Assembly: GCA_937958045.1 (NCBI GenBank)
Contig: CALFXL010000051.1
Span: 1 to 34,781 of the forward strand
From: an uncultured Opitutaceae bacterium
GTDB lineage: Bacteria > Verrucomicrobiota > Verrucomicrobiia > Opitutales > Opitutaceae
Direction of reading: 5' to 3'
Length of the DNA: 34,781 nucleotides
Shown: positions 22,296 to 31,516 of the stretch, piece by piece
Layout: every line of letters starts with the position of its first letter
How positions within the stretch are numbered: position 1 is the stretch's first letter
Translations under genes and position numbers: made by a program
Notes under the pieces: generated by a model
Told to the model about the DNA's origin: nothing
The model's database searches: none
What the model saw: the letters and a program-made list of their open reading frames with translations, nothing else

Positions 22296-23641
22296 TTTTC
22301 AGGTTGTGGCAGGCGTCGGCTGAAGAACCAACCTGCCAACGCGAGTACGGCGGCGATGGCGTAGAGCATGTACGCGCCGCGGCTGCCTTGGGTCCAATAA
22401 AGGATGCCGGCGAGGATCGGCGTGATGGCGCGCGAGAGCGATCCAAGCGAACGGAAAATGCCGAGCACGCGTCCCTGTTGATCGGCATGGGTGTAGAGAG
22501 AAATGAGGCCGGTGGTCGCCGGATTCACGAGACCGCCACCGAGCGCGATCAACGCGACGCCCAGATAAAGCACGCCGGTCGAAGGCGCGAAACCCGTGGT
22601 GAAAAAACCAAGCGTCGAGAAAATGAGTCCGAGCGAAAGCACCTGCGTCTCGCGCATGCGGGTGAATAATTTTCGCACGATCATGCCTTGCGTGAGGATG
22701 GAGCACACGCCGAGAAAACCCATGAGCAGACCGTTCTCGTACGCGGTATAGCCGAAACGCTCGGCGCTCAGGAAAACCAGCGATGTTTCCATCGCGACGA
22801 AGGCGATGGAATAAATGAAGGCCACGAGATTCACGCTGCGCACGGGCGCGTTATCGAGCGAAAGGATAGCGCGAATGGGATTGAGCGGACGACGCTCGGT
22901 CGCGGTGCCGCGCGCTTCGGGGGGACGCGTTTCCTTAAAACGAGCGGTGATCCACACGAGGTTCAGGAGGCTCAGAACAAACGCGATCAACGCGGGCGCC
23001 GAAAACGGATTGAGGCCCAGTGGAGCGAGGCTGGGCAACGCCGCGGCGAGATCGAGCCGCACTGTGTACGCGCCGATTGCCGGGCCGGTGACGAGACCGA
23101 GACCGAAGGCGGCGCCGACGAGGCCCATGGCTTTGGAGCGTTCTTCACGCGAGGTCACGTCGGCCACGGCGGCGGTTGCCACAGACAAGTTTCCGCCGAA
23201 CAGACCCGCCAGCAGGCGCGCGCCGAGGAAGAGCCAGAAAGAACCGCTGAACATCCAGAGCAGGTAGCTGAGCGCCGTGCCCGCGACCGTGAACATCAGG
23301 ATGCCGCGGCGGCCGTGGCGGTCGGAGAGCCCGCCCCAGATGGGCGCGAAGAGGAATTGCAGGATGGAAAACAGCGAACTGATCACGCCGCCGAAAAGCA
23401 CCTCGGGCAGATGGCTCTCGTTTCCGAGCGCGCGCGAAAGCTGGGAAATGTGTTCCAAGAACCAGCCGAGGACGCCGCTATGGCCATCCACTTCCAGATA
23501 GTAGCGCAGGAGATCGGGTCCCAGCGGGAAGATGATCGAGAAGCCGATGAGATCGATGTAAAGGGTCAGAAAGACCACGCCGAGCGAGAGCGGACGTTTG
23601 ACTTTCGAGGGAGAATCGTGGGCGGCGGAAGGAGAAGACAC
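22292..23641 (-). CDS. MFS transporter, TetA/DHA1-like
   Basis: This 449-residue protein has about 12 hydrophobic segments in two halves, of the major facilitator superfamily. Helix 1 reads VVFLTLYIDLIGFSIIFPLGPDLL, as in TetA-like and DHA1 drug/proton antiporters. Motif A between helices 2 and 3 is GGLSDRHGRRGIL. An unusually long loop of about 45 residues after helix 1 (YYLEVDGHSGVLGWFLEHISQLSRALGNESH) separates it from helix 2. A cytoplasmic loop around residue 215 is charged. The start is GTG 23641 with no Shine-Dalgarno, and no nearby ATG precedes helix 1. Substrate is unknown. Translational coupling to the aspartyl protease downstream is odd for a drug pump and suggests a shared function. 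Confidence 0.9.
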   Translation of the reverse strand: MSSPSAAHDSPSKVKRPLSLGVVFLTLYIDLIGFSIIFPLGPDLLRYYLEVDGHSGVLGWFLEHISQLSRALGNESHLPEVLFGGVISSLFSILQFLFAPIWGGLSDRHGRRGILMFTVAGTALSYLLWMFSGSFWLFLGARLLAGLFGGNLSVATAAVADVTSREERSKAMGLVGAAFGLGLVTGPAIGAYTVRLDLAAALPSLAPLGLNPFSAPALIAFVLSLLNLVWITARFKETRPPEARGTATERRPLNPIRAILSLDNAPVRSVNLVAFIYSIAFVAMETSLVFLSAERFGYTAYENGLLMGFLGVCSILTQGMIVRKLFTRMRETQVLSLGLIFSTLGFFTTGFAPSTGVLYLGVALIALGGGLVNPATTGLISLYTHADQQGRVLGIFRSLGSLSRAITPILAGILYWTQGSRGAYMLYAIAAVLALAGWFFSRRLPQPEK

Positions 23642-23909
23642 GGTGGAAGCGCGTCAAAATACGCGCAGCGAACCTCCCGCCAAGGCACAAAGCGGGCACG
23701 TTGTAAGAGCGATTGGCGATCTGGCCATGCCGTTATTCTGTGGGCGCTCATTAGGTGGCAACATGGTAATTTCTCCGATGCCGCGATCAGCTAACCACTT
23801 ACGATGCGGTCATCGAAAGCTTCAGCGAACGTCAGCGAGGGAATTGGTATTAGTTAGATGTCCTGGCTTCGCTGCTAACAAGCGTACGCACACACACCTC
23901 AAAACTAAT

Positions 23910-24698
23910 ATGAACAAACTAGGATACGCGCTGCTGTTGCTGGGATTCTCCAGCGGTCTCAGCGCTCAAACAACCCTCAATTCACCGGCCGGCGGAGTAT
24001 TCCCGGGCACGGTTTCTGTCGTTGGCGGAATCGTGCTCGACCTCGTCGGAACGAACAACAATCGCGTCGTTAGCCAGCTCGCGGCCAGCAGTCTCTATGT
24101 GGGTTTTTCCAATGACGGATTTCCCGTGGCCTACCGCGGAAACCCGCTGACGATCGGCGTCCAGTCGGGTTTCACGCCGGGTGTGATTTCCGCACTTGGC
24201 GGTGGGATCTCCAAGGCGGCCATTCGCGTGACGCTCTGGGATGGCGACACGGGGCCGGGCGATTTCGACCGCCATCAGAACGATTTTCTGCTCAACGGCC
24301 TGAACTTCGGCGACTGGAGCAACGTGACCACCATCCAACACAACAGTACGGGAACATCGTTTGGCAGCACCTCGACGGGCTTCCGTAATGATACGCTGGA
24401 TACAGGGTTCTTCTTCACGACGGACGCCACGTTGCTAAGTGCGTTCTACGATTCGTTGATCGCGCTTGGCACGGTGACATATGCTCTCACGGATGTGGAT
24501 CCGGCGGACAACTTCTACGACTTCACGCAAGGCGTGGACGGAGGCTTGATCGATATCGGCCAAGGCCCGGTGGTGACTCCGGGGAATCCGAGCGCGGTGC
24601 CCGAGCCATCGACCTACGGCCTCATGGGAGCGGGTGTGCTGCTGGGTGTGGCGTTGTATCGGCGACGTCTCGCCAAACACCGCGCGTCACAGAGCTGA
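23910..24698 (+). CDS. PEP-CTERM sorting domain protein
   Basis: This 262-residue exported protein has a short signal peptide (MNKLGYALLLLGFSSGLSAQ). Its middle is rich in Gly, Thr, Asn and Ser and low in Cys and Lys, with no domain I recognise. The C-terminus has the sorting signal VPEPSTYGLMGAGVLLGVALYRRR: a PEP motif, a membrane segment and a basic tail. Exosortase cleaves at this signal and moves the protein to the cell surface or exopolysaccharide. No exosortase gene is in the window, so processing would depend on one elsewhere. The 268-base gap upstream (23642-23909) has an AT-richer part near 23850-23905, likely the promoter, with no clear boxes or ribosome site. A strong terminator follows. 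Confidence 0.9.
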   Translation: MNKLGYALLLLGFSSGLSAQTTLNSPAGGVFPGTVSVVGGIVLDLVGTNNNRVVSQLAASSLYVGFSNDGFPVAYRGNPLTIGVQSGFTPGVISALGGGISKAAIRVTLWDGDTGPGDFDRHQNDFLLNGLNFGDWSNVTTIQHNSTGTSFGSTSTGFRNDTLDTGFFFTTDATLLSAFYDSLIALGTVTYALTDVDPADNFYDFTQGVDGGLIDIGQGPVVTPGNPSAVPEPSTYGLMGAGVLLGVALYRRRLAKHRASQS

Positions 24699-24723
24699 GC
24701 TCGCGGTCAGCGCAGTCCCTTCG

Positions 24724-24752
24724 AGCACGGGATTTATTTCCCGTGCTTTTTT
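24724..24752 (+). terminator. Intrinsic terminator of the PEP-CTERM gene
   Basis: AGCACGGGA (24724-24732) and TCCCGTGCT (24739-24747) form a perfect 9-bp stem with a TTTATT loop and six T (24747-24752). It lies 25 bases after the stop codon, and convergent with the hybrid kinase ending at 24801. Confidence 0.92.
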
Positions 24753-24800
24753 GCGCCCGGGAAATGTGTCGTGGAAAAACAACTACACACGTGCGCCGGC

Positions 24801-27782
24801 TCAGCTGAGGATCTCCTGAATCTGCGCGCGGAGCGTCTCGAGCGTGAACGGTTTTTGGAGGAAACCGACTTCTCCGCCGCGCGACAACGATGCGATCAAA
24901 TCGCGACGATTGTAGCCGCTCATCAAGAGCACGCGCACGTCGGGACGGATTTCGCGGAGCAATTGCAACGTTTCTTCGCCGCTCAGGCGGGGCATGGTCA
25001 TGTCGAGCAGCACAAGATCGAACTCCGACGGATGTGCGCGGAAGACATCGATGCCCTCGTAGCCATCGCGCGCGAGCTCCGTCTGCATGCCGCACGAGCG
25101 AAGCATTTCGCTCGCGACCTGAAGGACATGGTCCTCGTCGTCGATGATGAGTGCGCGGCCATGTTGTTTCCACGGTGTGGCCGTGGTGCGACGCACGAGC
25201 GCGGGCTCGGTCGGTTCGGCGGAAGCGGCGGGTAAATAGATCGAGAACACGGAGCCTTGCCCCGGCGTGCTGCGAATGGTGAGAGCGCCGTGATGGCTGC
25301 GGATGATGCCCTGCACGGCGGGGAGCCCGAGACCGCGTCCGGCAAATTTCGTCGTGAAGAACGGATCGAAAATGCGCGCGAGCGTTTCGGGCTGCATACC
25401 GGAGCCGGTGTCGGAGACTTCGAGTTGTACGTATTCGGCGGCGGATTGCGTGGGGACGATGGTGGCGCCCTCGAAGAAGCCCGGACGCGGGCGTATGAGC
25501 GTGGCGGTGATCGAAATAACCCCATCCTGTTCGCCGAGCGATTCCGACGCATTGATGATGAGATTCATCACGATCTGCCGGATCTGCGTGGGATCGGCCA
25601 TGATCGGCGGCAGATCAGGTTGAAGCTGCAGCCGCAAGGTGGCGCGTTTGCTCACGGAAGCGCGGAGGAGCGGCACGGTGTTGTTGATGAGCGGACCGAT
25701 CTCGACGCGTTGAATGACGAAGCGGCCTTTGCCGGCGTACGCGAGCATCTGCTGGCAGAGTTCGGCCGCGCGTTGGGATGCGTTTTCGATCTGCTTGAGA
25801 TTTTGCTGCGCAGGCGAATCGGACGGAATGGTGATCGCGGCGAGGTTGGCGTTGCCGATGATTCCGGTGAGCAGATTGTTGAAATCGTGCGCCACGCCAC
25901 CGGCGAGCACGCCGATGCTTTCGAGCTTTTGACCTTCGAGGAGACGACGCTCGACGATGAGTTTTTCGGATTCCGCGTCCTTGCGCTGCGTGATGTCGAT
26001 CGCGAGACCTTCGATGAACATCAACTGGCCGTCTTCGTTGTACACGCCCTGGCCGCGATCGAGCACCCATTTGGTGCGGCCGGCGCGATCGACGATGCGA
26101 TACTCGATCTCGTACGAGCGACGTTTGCGGACGGCGTTGGCGACGGCGTTTTGCGTGCGTTTGCGATCGTCGGGATGAATGATCTCTGCGAGGCGCACGC
26201 GCTTTTCCAAGAAGTCGCGCGCGCTGTGGCCGGTGAGTTGGAGCGCGCCGCGGCTGATGTACACCGGCGTGAGGTCGCCATCCTGAACGAGGCGGAAGGC
26301 CATGCCGGGAAGCTGTCCCAAGATCGATTCGAGTTGTCGGCGGTTTTCGCGAATTTCCGCCTCGGCGCGTTTGCGCTCGGAGATCTCGGTGGCGATGCCG
26401 CACACGCCTTCGACGCGGCCGTCTTCGGAGAGAATCGGGAATTTGTGAACGATGCTGGTGTGCGGACCTTGCGGCGTGTTGAACGAATCTTCGAGTTCCA
26501 CCGGCTCCGCGGTGGAGACGACGCGAGCATCGCTCATGCGCATACGCGCGGCGGTTTCCGGTGGGAAAATGTCGAAATCGCCGCGGCCGATGAAATCCTC
26601 GCGTTTGCGTCCGTGCAGCTGGGCGTAGCGACGATTGACGGAGACGTAGCGGCCATCGGGATCTTTGATGAAGATCGCCGTGGGGCTGTTTTCCATGAGG
26701 CCGTTGAGCTGTTGCTGGCTCGCGCGAAGGAGCGTCTCGGCTTCTTTGCGCCGCTGAATGTCTTCCTCGAGCAAGGCCTGTGTGCGACGGAGTTCCGCGG
26801 TGCGATTTTCCACCTCGCGTTCGACGATGGCGGCGCGGCGCACCGTGCCGTTGATGTAGGCCGCGAGAAACACCGTCGCGAGGATGCCGCCCACGAGAAT
26901 GATCGTCGGAAAATGCGTGCGCTGGCGCTCGAACCAACCGGCTTTGGAGCGATGCAGCAGCAACCACACGCGCCCTCCGAGCAGGATGGGAATTTCGCGA
27001 TACCAGGATTCTTGGCGGAACTGTTCTTCGCTCGGATGCGGGCCCGCGGTGGCGCCGGTTTCAGCGGCCCAATAAAACATGACACGATCCTCCGGAGGCG
27101 TGCCCGGCGTGGCGTCGAGGAACAGCACATCGGCAACGATGCCCGCGAAGTTTTTCCACGAATGTCCGAACAAGACCGGCACGCGAAACACGCCGACGAC
27201 AAAACCGAGACACGGCGCTTCCGACGCCGGCCGCGTCAATGTCTCCGCAAACACCGGATAAATCATGAGCACGTGTTTTTCCGCAGAACCGGGGAAATCG
27301 ATGCAGGGGGTGACGAGAAAGCGCGTGGTGTGACGCGCTTGATCGAAGTGCTGACGCAGCCCGAGTGCGGCGTAATCGAGACCGGGCGGATGCTCGATGC
27401 CGGGGGCGTTTTGCGCGAAGCGCACGGGCAGCGGCCCGGTTTGTTCATTGTCGGTCAGCGGCACCCATTGGATGGCGTCGTAGCCGGGATGGCGCTCCAT
27501 CGCATCACGCGCGAGCAAGCGGAAACGCGATTCCTCCACGACATCAAGCGCGCCGAGGAGATTGCGCAGAGCCCGAAGCGCATCGACGAAATCCTCCATC
27601 GTTTCGCGGATGAGGATGTGCCGCGTATCGGCGCGGCGTTTCACGTCCTCGCGCACGCGGAGATCCTCGTTTCGCCGCGCGCCCCAGAAAAGCACCGCCG
27701 TGATTCCGAGCCCCAACAAAACCAAAACCGGCAACGCCCACCGGCCGCGAAGGAAATCTCGGAAAGAAGAGGAAAGTGACAT
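24801..27782 (-). CDS. Hybrid sensor histidine kinase (CHASE-PAS-PAS-HisKA-HATPase-REC)
   Basis: This 993-residue inner-membrane sensor has transmembrane helices at about 16-34 and 292-310 that enclose a periplasmic CHASE domain (about 60-245: FRLLARDAMERHPGYDAIQWVPLT, FLVTPCIDFPGS, GFVVGVFRVPVLF). A coiled coil (320-355) leads to PAS 1 (355-470) and PAS 2 with PAC (480-605). The kinase core has GVAHDFNNLLTGIIGN (His632), N-box MNLIINASESLG, G1 DTGSGM, and G2 GRGLGLPAVQGI. The C-terminal receiver (875-993) has the DDE acidic group at about 881-883, phospho-acceptor Asp927 (LVLLDMTMP) and Lys977 (LQKPF). Core sequence HDFNN marks the HisKA subtype common in hybrid kinases. No partner regulator or phosphotransfer protein is adjacent, so it is an orphan. 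CHASE domains bind small molecules; the ligand is unknown. Confidence 0.94.
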   Translation of the reverse strand: MSLSSSFRDFLRGRWALPVLVLLGLGITAVLFWGARRNEDLRVREDVKRRADTRHILIRETMEDFVDALRALRNLLGALDVVEESRFRLLARDAMERHPGYDAIQWVPLTDNEQTGPLPVRFAQNAPGIEHPPGLDYAALGLRQHFDQARHTTRFLVTPCIDFPGSAEKHVLMIYPVFAETLTRPASEAPCLGFVVGVFRVPVLFGHSWKNFAGIVADVLFLDATPGTPPEDRVMFYWAAETGATAGPHPSEEQFRQESWYREIPILLGGRVWLLLHRSKAGWFERQRTHFPTIILVGGILATVFLAAYINGTVRRAAIVEREVENRTAELRRTQALLEEDIQRRKEAETLLRASQQQLNGLMENSPTAIFIKDPDGRYVSVNRRYAQLHGRKREDFIGRGDFDIFPPETAARMRMSDARVVSTAEPVELEDSFNTPQGPHTSIVHKFPILSEDGRVEGVCGIATEISERKRAEAEIRENRRQLESILGQLPGMAFRLVQDGDLTPVYISRGALQLTGHSARDFLEKRVRLAEIIHPDDRKRTQNAVANAVRKRRSYEIEYRIVDRAGRTKWVLDRGQGVYNEDGQLMFIEGLAIDITQRKDAESEKLIVERRLLEGQKLESIGVLAGGVAHDFNNLLTGIIGNANLAAITIPSDSPAQQNLKQIENASQRAAELCQQMLAYAGKGRFVIQRVEIGPLINNTVPLLRASVSKRATLRLQLQPDLPPIMADPTQIRQIVMNLIINASESLGEQDGVISITATLIRPRPGFFEGATIVPTQSAAEYVQLEVSDTGSGMQPETLARIFDPFFTTKFAGRGLGLPAVQGIIRSHHGALTIRSTPGQGSVFSIYLPAASAEPTEPALVRRTTATPWKQHGRALIIDDEDHVLQVASEMLRSCGMQTELARDGYEGIDVFRAHPSEFDLVLLDMTMPRLSGEETLQLLREIRPDVRVLLMSGYNRRDLIASLSRGGEVGFLQKPFTLETLRAQIQEILS

Positions 27783-27983
27783 CAGGGCGAAGAGACGTGT
27801 CGCTCACGTCAGAGCGCATGCTGAATTATCGCAGGTACACTCCTACTCGTAAGCGGAAAGATTTAGCGTGTGGAGAGGGGGCGAAGAGGCAATCCCCCGA
27901 TTACAGGAAGACTGGGCTTTTCGCTTTGCTTGAGACATATAAACCCTCGACTCGACTTTTTCTTGTAGCTGCCCTTCGCGCTC

Positions 27984-30113
27984 ATGTTTTCTCCAGTGTT
28001 ATCCCCACGCCCTTTTTCGTTGAAACGATTTAGGGGGATATTTGTGGGGGCCGCGGTTCTGCTGGGACTGCTTTGGGGCGCCTATGGGAACTCGTTCGAA
28101 GTGCCCTTTCTTCTGGATGACCACGAGGCCATCGCGGAAAACGCTACCCTGAGAAGTTGGCGTACGGCGCTTTTCCCGCCGGTGGACAGTGGGATAACGG
28201 TGAGCGGTCGGCCTATTTTGAACCTCTCGTTCGCGATCAACTACGCGCTGCATGGCCAAGGAATCGTGGGCTATCATGTGCTCAATCTTCTGATCCACTG
28301 GGGTGCTGGGGTGATTTTGTGGAGGATTGTTTCGCGAACATTGCAGCTACCAGGTGTAAAAGTGCGTCTGGGGAAATCCGCTGAACTTGTGGGATGGTTA
28401 GTAGCTGCAGCTTGGGCGCTGCATCCTCTGCAAACGGCGGCAGTAACCTATATCGTGCAGCGTGCGGAATCACTGGCGGGGCTATTTTACCTGCTAACGC
28501 TTTATGCTTTTATCCGAAGGACCTCTCCGGGCGGGGCGTCCTGGTGGACTTGGGTAATGGGGATCGTGTGTGCGGCAGGAATGGCGACCAAGGAAATAGT
28601 AGCGACCGTACCGTTGGTGATTTTATTATATGATCGGGCGTTTGTGAGTGGATCGTTCCGCGAGAGCTGGCGCAGGAATCGTCGGTGTTATCAGGTGCTT
28701 TTGTTTTCGTGGTTGGTGTTGGCCGCATGTATTTATCAGAGCGGTGCACGGGCAGAGAGTGTTGGATATGGGCAAATTCAATGGTGGCAGTATGCAGTGA
28801 CCCAAGGACCTGCTCTTTTAGGCTACGCTGTGCGAGCCGTGTGGCCGACTAACTTAATATTCGACTACGGAGCCGTCGTGGAACCTGTGAACCGGCAAAC
28901 CATTGCTGCCGGGGTGGTGGTGTTATGCGTGTTGGGAGTAGCGATCTACATGACCGCTATTCGCCCACGCGTCGGATTCTTAATCGCCGGCTTCTTTATT
29001 GTATTAGCTCCGTCATCTAGTGTTATCCCCGTAGCAACACAAACGGTGGCGGAGCACCGGATGTATTTACCCTTGATTCCGTTTGTTATTGCTTTTGCAG
29101 CGCTTGTTCGTCGATTGCCGCCCGCTCTCTGGGGGGCGATGTGGATAATCGTGCTCAGTGCGGAGGTTGTGCGTACTTATGATCGCAACGACGATTATCA
29201 AAGTGAGCGAGCTATATGGGAGGACACCGTGCGGCGTGTTCCTGATAATCCGCGCGCGCTGAACAATTATGGTTCCACTCTGTATCATGCGGGAGCTTTT
29301 GAGAGTTCCCTTCCTCCGCTGGAGCAGGCGGTTGCGCTGCTTCCGACCTATGATAATGCGTGGTACAATCTCGGATGCTCGCTAGCAAAGCTAGGACGAT
29401 GGGATGATGCTGCGGCGGCCCTGCTACGGGCTATCGAGCTTAATCCCTCCCGCTCTCTCTATCATGCTGCACTGGGGAATGCCTATTATGAGCAAGGGAG
29501 CCTCGATGCTGCGCTAGCGGCTTACCGTCACGCAGTAGCCACGGATGATTGTGAAGGTGAAGATATATATAATCTCGCTAATCTATTGTTGAAGCTCGAT
29601 CGAATGGAGGAGGTTGAGGTCCTTTTGGCCCAAGGTCTGGAACGCTTTGGCAATGATGGAAAACTTTGGGGGATAAACGCTGTGCGGCTGAAGCGACAGG
29701 GGCGCTTAAGCGACGCCTTGGCGAGCTTGGAAGAGGCTGTTCGTCGTGAGCCTGATTCGCCCGTTTTCCTTGCTGAAAAAGGAGTGTTGTTGCTACTCGC
29801 AGGAAAGGCGGAGGCGGCGATTGCTCCCCTTCAAAAGGCGGTACTGCTTTCGCCGGAGACTTGGGGGGCGCGGCGTAATCTCGCAGTCGCTTTGAGCGAT
29901 TGTAGCAGAGATGAGGAGGCCGTTGCCGTACTGAGAAAGCTAACCGAGGAACAGCCGCACGTTGCTGATTATTGGGTGGACCTCGGAATGGTTTATGCGA
30001 GGGCAGGGCGTTTTGCCGAGGCGCTTACAGCCTTTGATCAGGCGCTTGGTTTGGATGCCAGCCATGAAACCGCTCGCCTGTATCGAGCGAAAGTCGAAGA
30101 GCGGCTTCGCTGA
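27984..30113 (+). CDS. TMTC-like membrane glycosyltransferase with C-terminal TPRs
   Basis: This 709-residue protein has about 10 hydrophobic segments in residues 15-410 and tetratricopeptide repeats from about 415 to the end (ALNNYGSTLYHAGAFESSLPPLEQAVALLP, AWYNLGCSLAKLGRWDDAAAALLRAIELNP and others). The first periplasmic loop has FEVPFLLDDHEAI (Asp45, Asp46), then SGRPILNLSFAINYALHG. That acidic motif plus the layout resembles TMTC/PMT-type C-family glycosyltransferases, which use polyprenyl-linked sugars and hold the acceptor protein with TPRs. Codons such as ATA, TTA, AAT and TAT are much more frequent than in flanking genes, which suggests recent acquisition. The upstream gap 27783-27983 holds a GGGGG/CCCCC hairpin (about 27878-27899) and no clear promoter. 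The 3' end overlaps the glyA terminator. Enzyme activity is inferred. Confidence 0.82.
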   Translation: MFSPVLSPRPFSLKRFRGIFVGAAVLLGLLWGAYGNSFEVPFLLDDHEAIAENATLRSWRTALFPPVDSGITVSGRPILNLSFAINYALHGQGIVGYHVLNLLIHWGAGVILWRIVSRTLQLPGVKVRLGKSAELVGWLVAAAWALHPLQTAAVTYIVQRAESLAGLFYLLTLYAFIRRTSPGGASWWTWVMGIVCAAGMATKEIVATVPLVILLYDRAFVSGSFRESWRRNRRCYQVLLFSWLVLAACIYQSGARAESVGYGQIQWWQYAVTQGPALLGYAVRAVWPTNLIFDYGAVVEPVNRQTIAAGVVVLCVLGVAIYMTAIRPRVGFLIAGFFIVLAPSSSVIPVATQTVAEHRMYLPLIPFVIAFAALVRRLPPALWGAMWIIVLSAEVVRTYDRNDDYQSERAIWEDTVRRVPDNPRALNNYGSTLYHAGAFESSLPPLEQAVALLPTYDNAWYNLGCSLAKLGRWDDAAAALLRAIELNPSRSLYHAALGNAYYEQGSLDAALAAYRHAVATDDCEGEDIYNLANLLLKLDRMEEVEVLLAQGLERFGNDGKLWGINAVRLKRQGRLSDALASLEEAVRREPDSPVFLAEKGVLLLLAGKAEAAIAPLQKAVLLSPETWGARRNLAVALSDCSRDEEAVAVLRKLTEEQPHVADYWVDLGMVYARAGRFAEALTAFDQALGLDASHETARLYRAKVEERLR

Positions 30114-30154
30114 AAACAACGCACGCGCCCTGGTGGGGGCCGGGGCGCGTGCGT
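30113..30154 (-). terminator. glyA terminator, overlapping the 3' end of the TPR gene
   Basis: ACGCACGCGCCC (30119-30130) and GGGCGCGTGCGT (30143-30154) form a perfect 12-bp stem with a 12-nt loop. On the minus strand it is followed by TGTTTTC, so it ends glyA; on the plus strand there is no T run, though the hairpin may protect the TPR-gene transcript end. Confidence 0.8.
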
Positions 30155-30171
30155 GGAAATGAAACGCCAGC

Positions 30172-31440
30172 TCAGGCGAGGGTGTACGGGAGCGGGTGCC
30201 GCGAGGTGAGGGCCAGCACGCGCTGCTTTGTCTCGGCGATCACGGACCCTTCGCTTTCGGTGCCGATGGCTTTGAGCACGCGGTCGATGCAGTCGGCGAT
30301 TTCATCCATTTCAGATTCGACAAAACCGCGGCTGGTGACGGCGGGCGTGCCGAGGCGGATGCCCGAGGCCTGGAACGGCGAACGCGTTTCGAAGGGAACG
30401 GTGTTCTTGTTGCAGGTGATGTTGGCGAGATCGAGGGTCTCCTGCGCTTTCTTGGCGGTGAGCTCGGGGAGATTGGCGCGGAGATCGACGAGGAAGAGGT
30501 GGTTGTCGGAACCGCCCGAGACGAGCTTGTAGCCGCGCTTCTGCATCGCGGCGGCGAGCGCCTTGGAGTTTTTCACGATCTGCTCCGAATAGGCTTTGAA
30601 CTCGGGCTTGAGGCATTCGCCGAAACACACGGCCTTGGCGGCGATCACGTGCATGAGCGGACCGCCCTGGCCGCCGGGGAACATGGCGGAGTCGATCGCT
30701 TTCGCGTGCGCGGCTTTACAGAGGATGAGACCACCGCGGGGACCGCGCAGCGTCTTGTGCGTCGTAGTGGTGACGAAATCGGCGTGCGGGACAGGCGAGG
30801 GATGGATGCCCGCGGCGACGAGACCGGCGATGTGGGCGATGTCGGCGAAGAGATAGGCGCCGACGGAGCGCGCGATTTCACCCATGCGGGCGAAGTCGAT
30901 GACGCGCGAATACGCGCTGGCGCCGACGGTGATCATCTTGGGTTTCTCGCGCTGGGCGATGGCGGCGAGTTCGTCGTAGTCGATGAGGCCGCTGTCTTCG
31001 CGGACGCCGTATTGAACAAACTGATACAGCTTGCCCGAGAAGTTGGCGGGATTGCCGTGGGTGAGGTGGCCGCCGTGGCTGAGGTTCATGCCGAGAACCT
31101 TGTCGCCCGGCTGGAGCACCGCGGTGTACACGGCGAAGTTGGCCTGCGAGCCGGAGTGCGGCTGCACGTTGGCGTGTTCGGCGCCGAAGAGTTTTTTGGC
31201 GCGCTCGATCGCGAGGTTTTCCACCTTGTCCACGTATTCGCAGCCGCCGTACCAGCGCTTGGCGGGATAACCCTCGGCGTACTTGTTGGTGAGTACGCTG
31301 CCCTGCGCCTCCATGACGGCCGGGTAGGTGAAATTCTCCGAGGCGATCAGCTCGATGTGGCTTTGCTGGCGGGCGAGCTCGGCGGAGATCGCGGCGTGAA
31401 TTTCAGGATCGAGGGACTTGAGCGGCGAGGCGTTGATCAT
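30172..31440 (-). CDS. glyA: Serine hydroxymethyltransferase
   Basis: GlyA is a PLP enzyme that converts serine and THF to glycine and 5,10-methylene-THF, the substrate of MetF (encoded 9 kb to the left). The 422-residue length is normal. SHIELIASENFTYPAVMEAQGSVLTNKYAEGYP is the family N-terminus; QPHSGSQANFAVYTAVLQPGD and SHGGHLTHG follow. The PLP Lys is Lys229 in VTTTTHKTLRGPRGG, preceded by DIAHIAGLVAAG. GGSDNHLFLVDL and NTVPFETRSPFQASGIRLGTPAVTSRGF close the protein. The start ATG 31440 has no Shine-Dalgarno. It lies 76 bases downstream of the TolC-like gene on the same strand, and read-through from the efflux operon is possible although unrelated in function. This gap holds nothing else I recognise. 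Confidence 0.97.
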   Translation of the reverse strand: MINASPLKSLDPEIHAAISAELARQQSHIELIASENFTYPAVMEAQGSVLTNKYAEGYPAKRWYGGCEYVDKVENLAIERAKKLFGAEHANVQPHSGSQANFAVYTAVLQPGDKVLGMNLSHGGHLTHGNPANFSGKLYQFVQYGVREDSGLIDYDELAAIAQREKPKMITVGASAYSRVIDFARMGEIARSVGAYLFADIAHIAGLVAAGIHPSPVPHADFVTTTTHKTLRGPRGGLILCKAAHAKAIDSAMFPGGQGGPLMHVIAAKAVCFGECLKPEFKAYSEQIVKNSKALAAAMQKRGYKLVSGGSDNHLFLVDLRANLPELTAKKAQETLDLANITCNKNTVPFETRSPFQASGIRLGTPAVTSRGFVESEMDEIADCIDRVLKAIGTESEGSVIAETKQRVLALTSRHPLPYTLA

Positions 31441-31516
31441 GATGAAAAACAGGAAAGGTTCAGCGGACCGCGGAAGTGCCGGGTCGGCAATCCGAAATCC
31501 GCGAAAGCCTGTTTCG

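Noticed and set aside
25257..27779. An 840-codon open frame on the plus strand
   Set aside because: It is exactly antisense to the hybrid kinase, whose domains are unmistakable. Long antisense frames are expected in high-GC coding DNA; its translation is low-complexity, rich in Arg, Gly, Asp and Ala.
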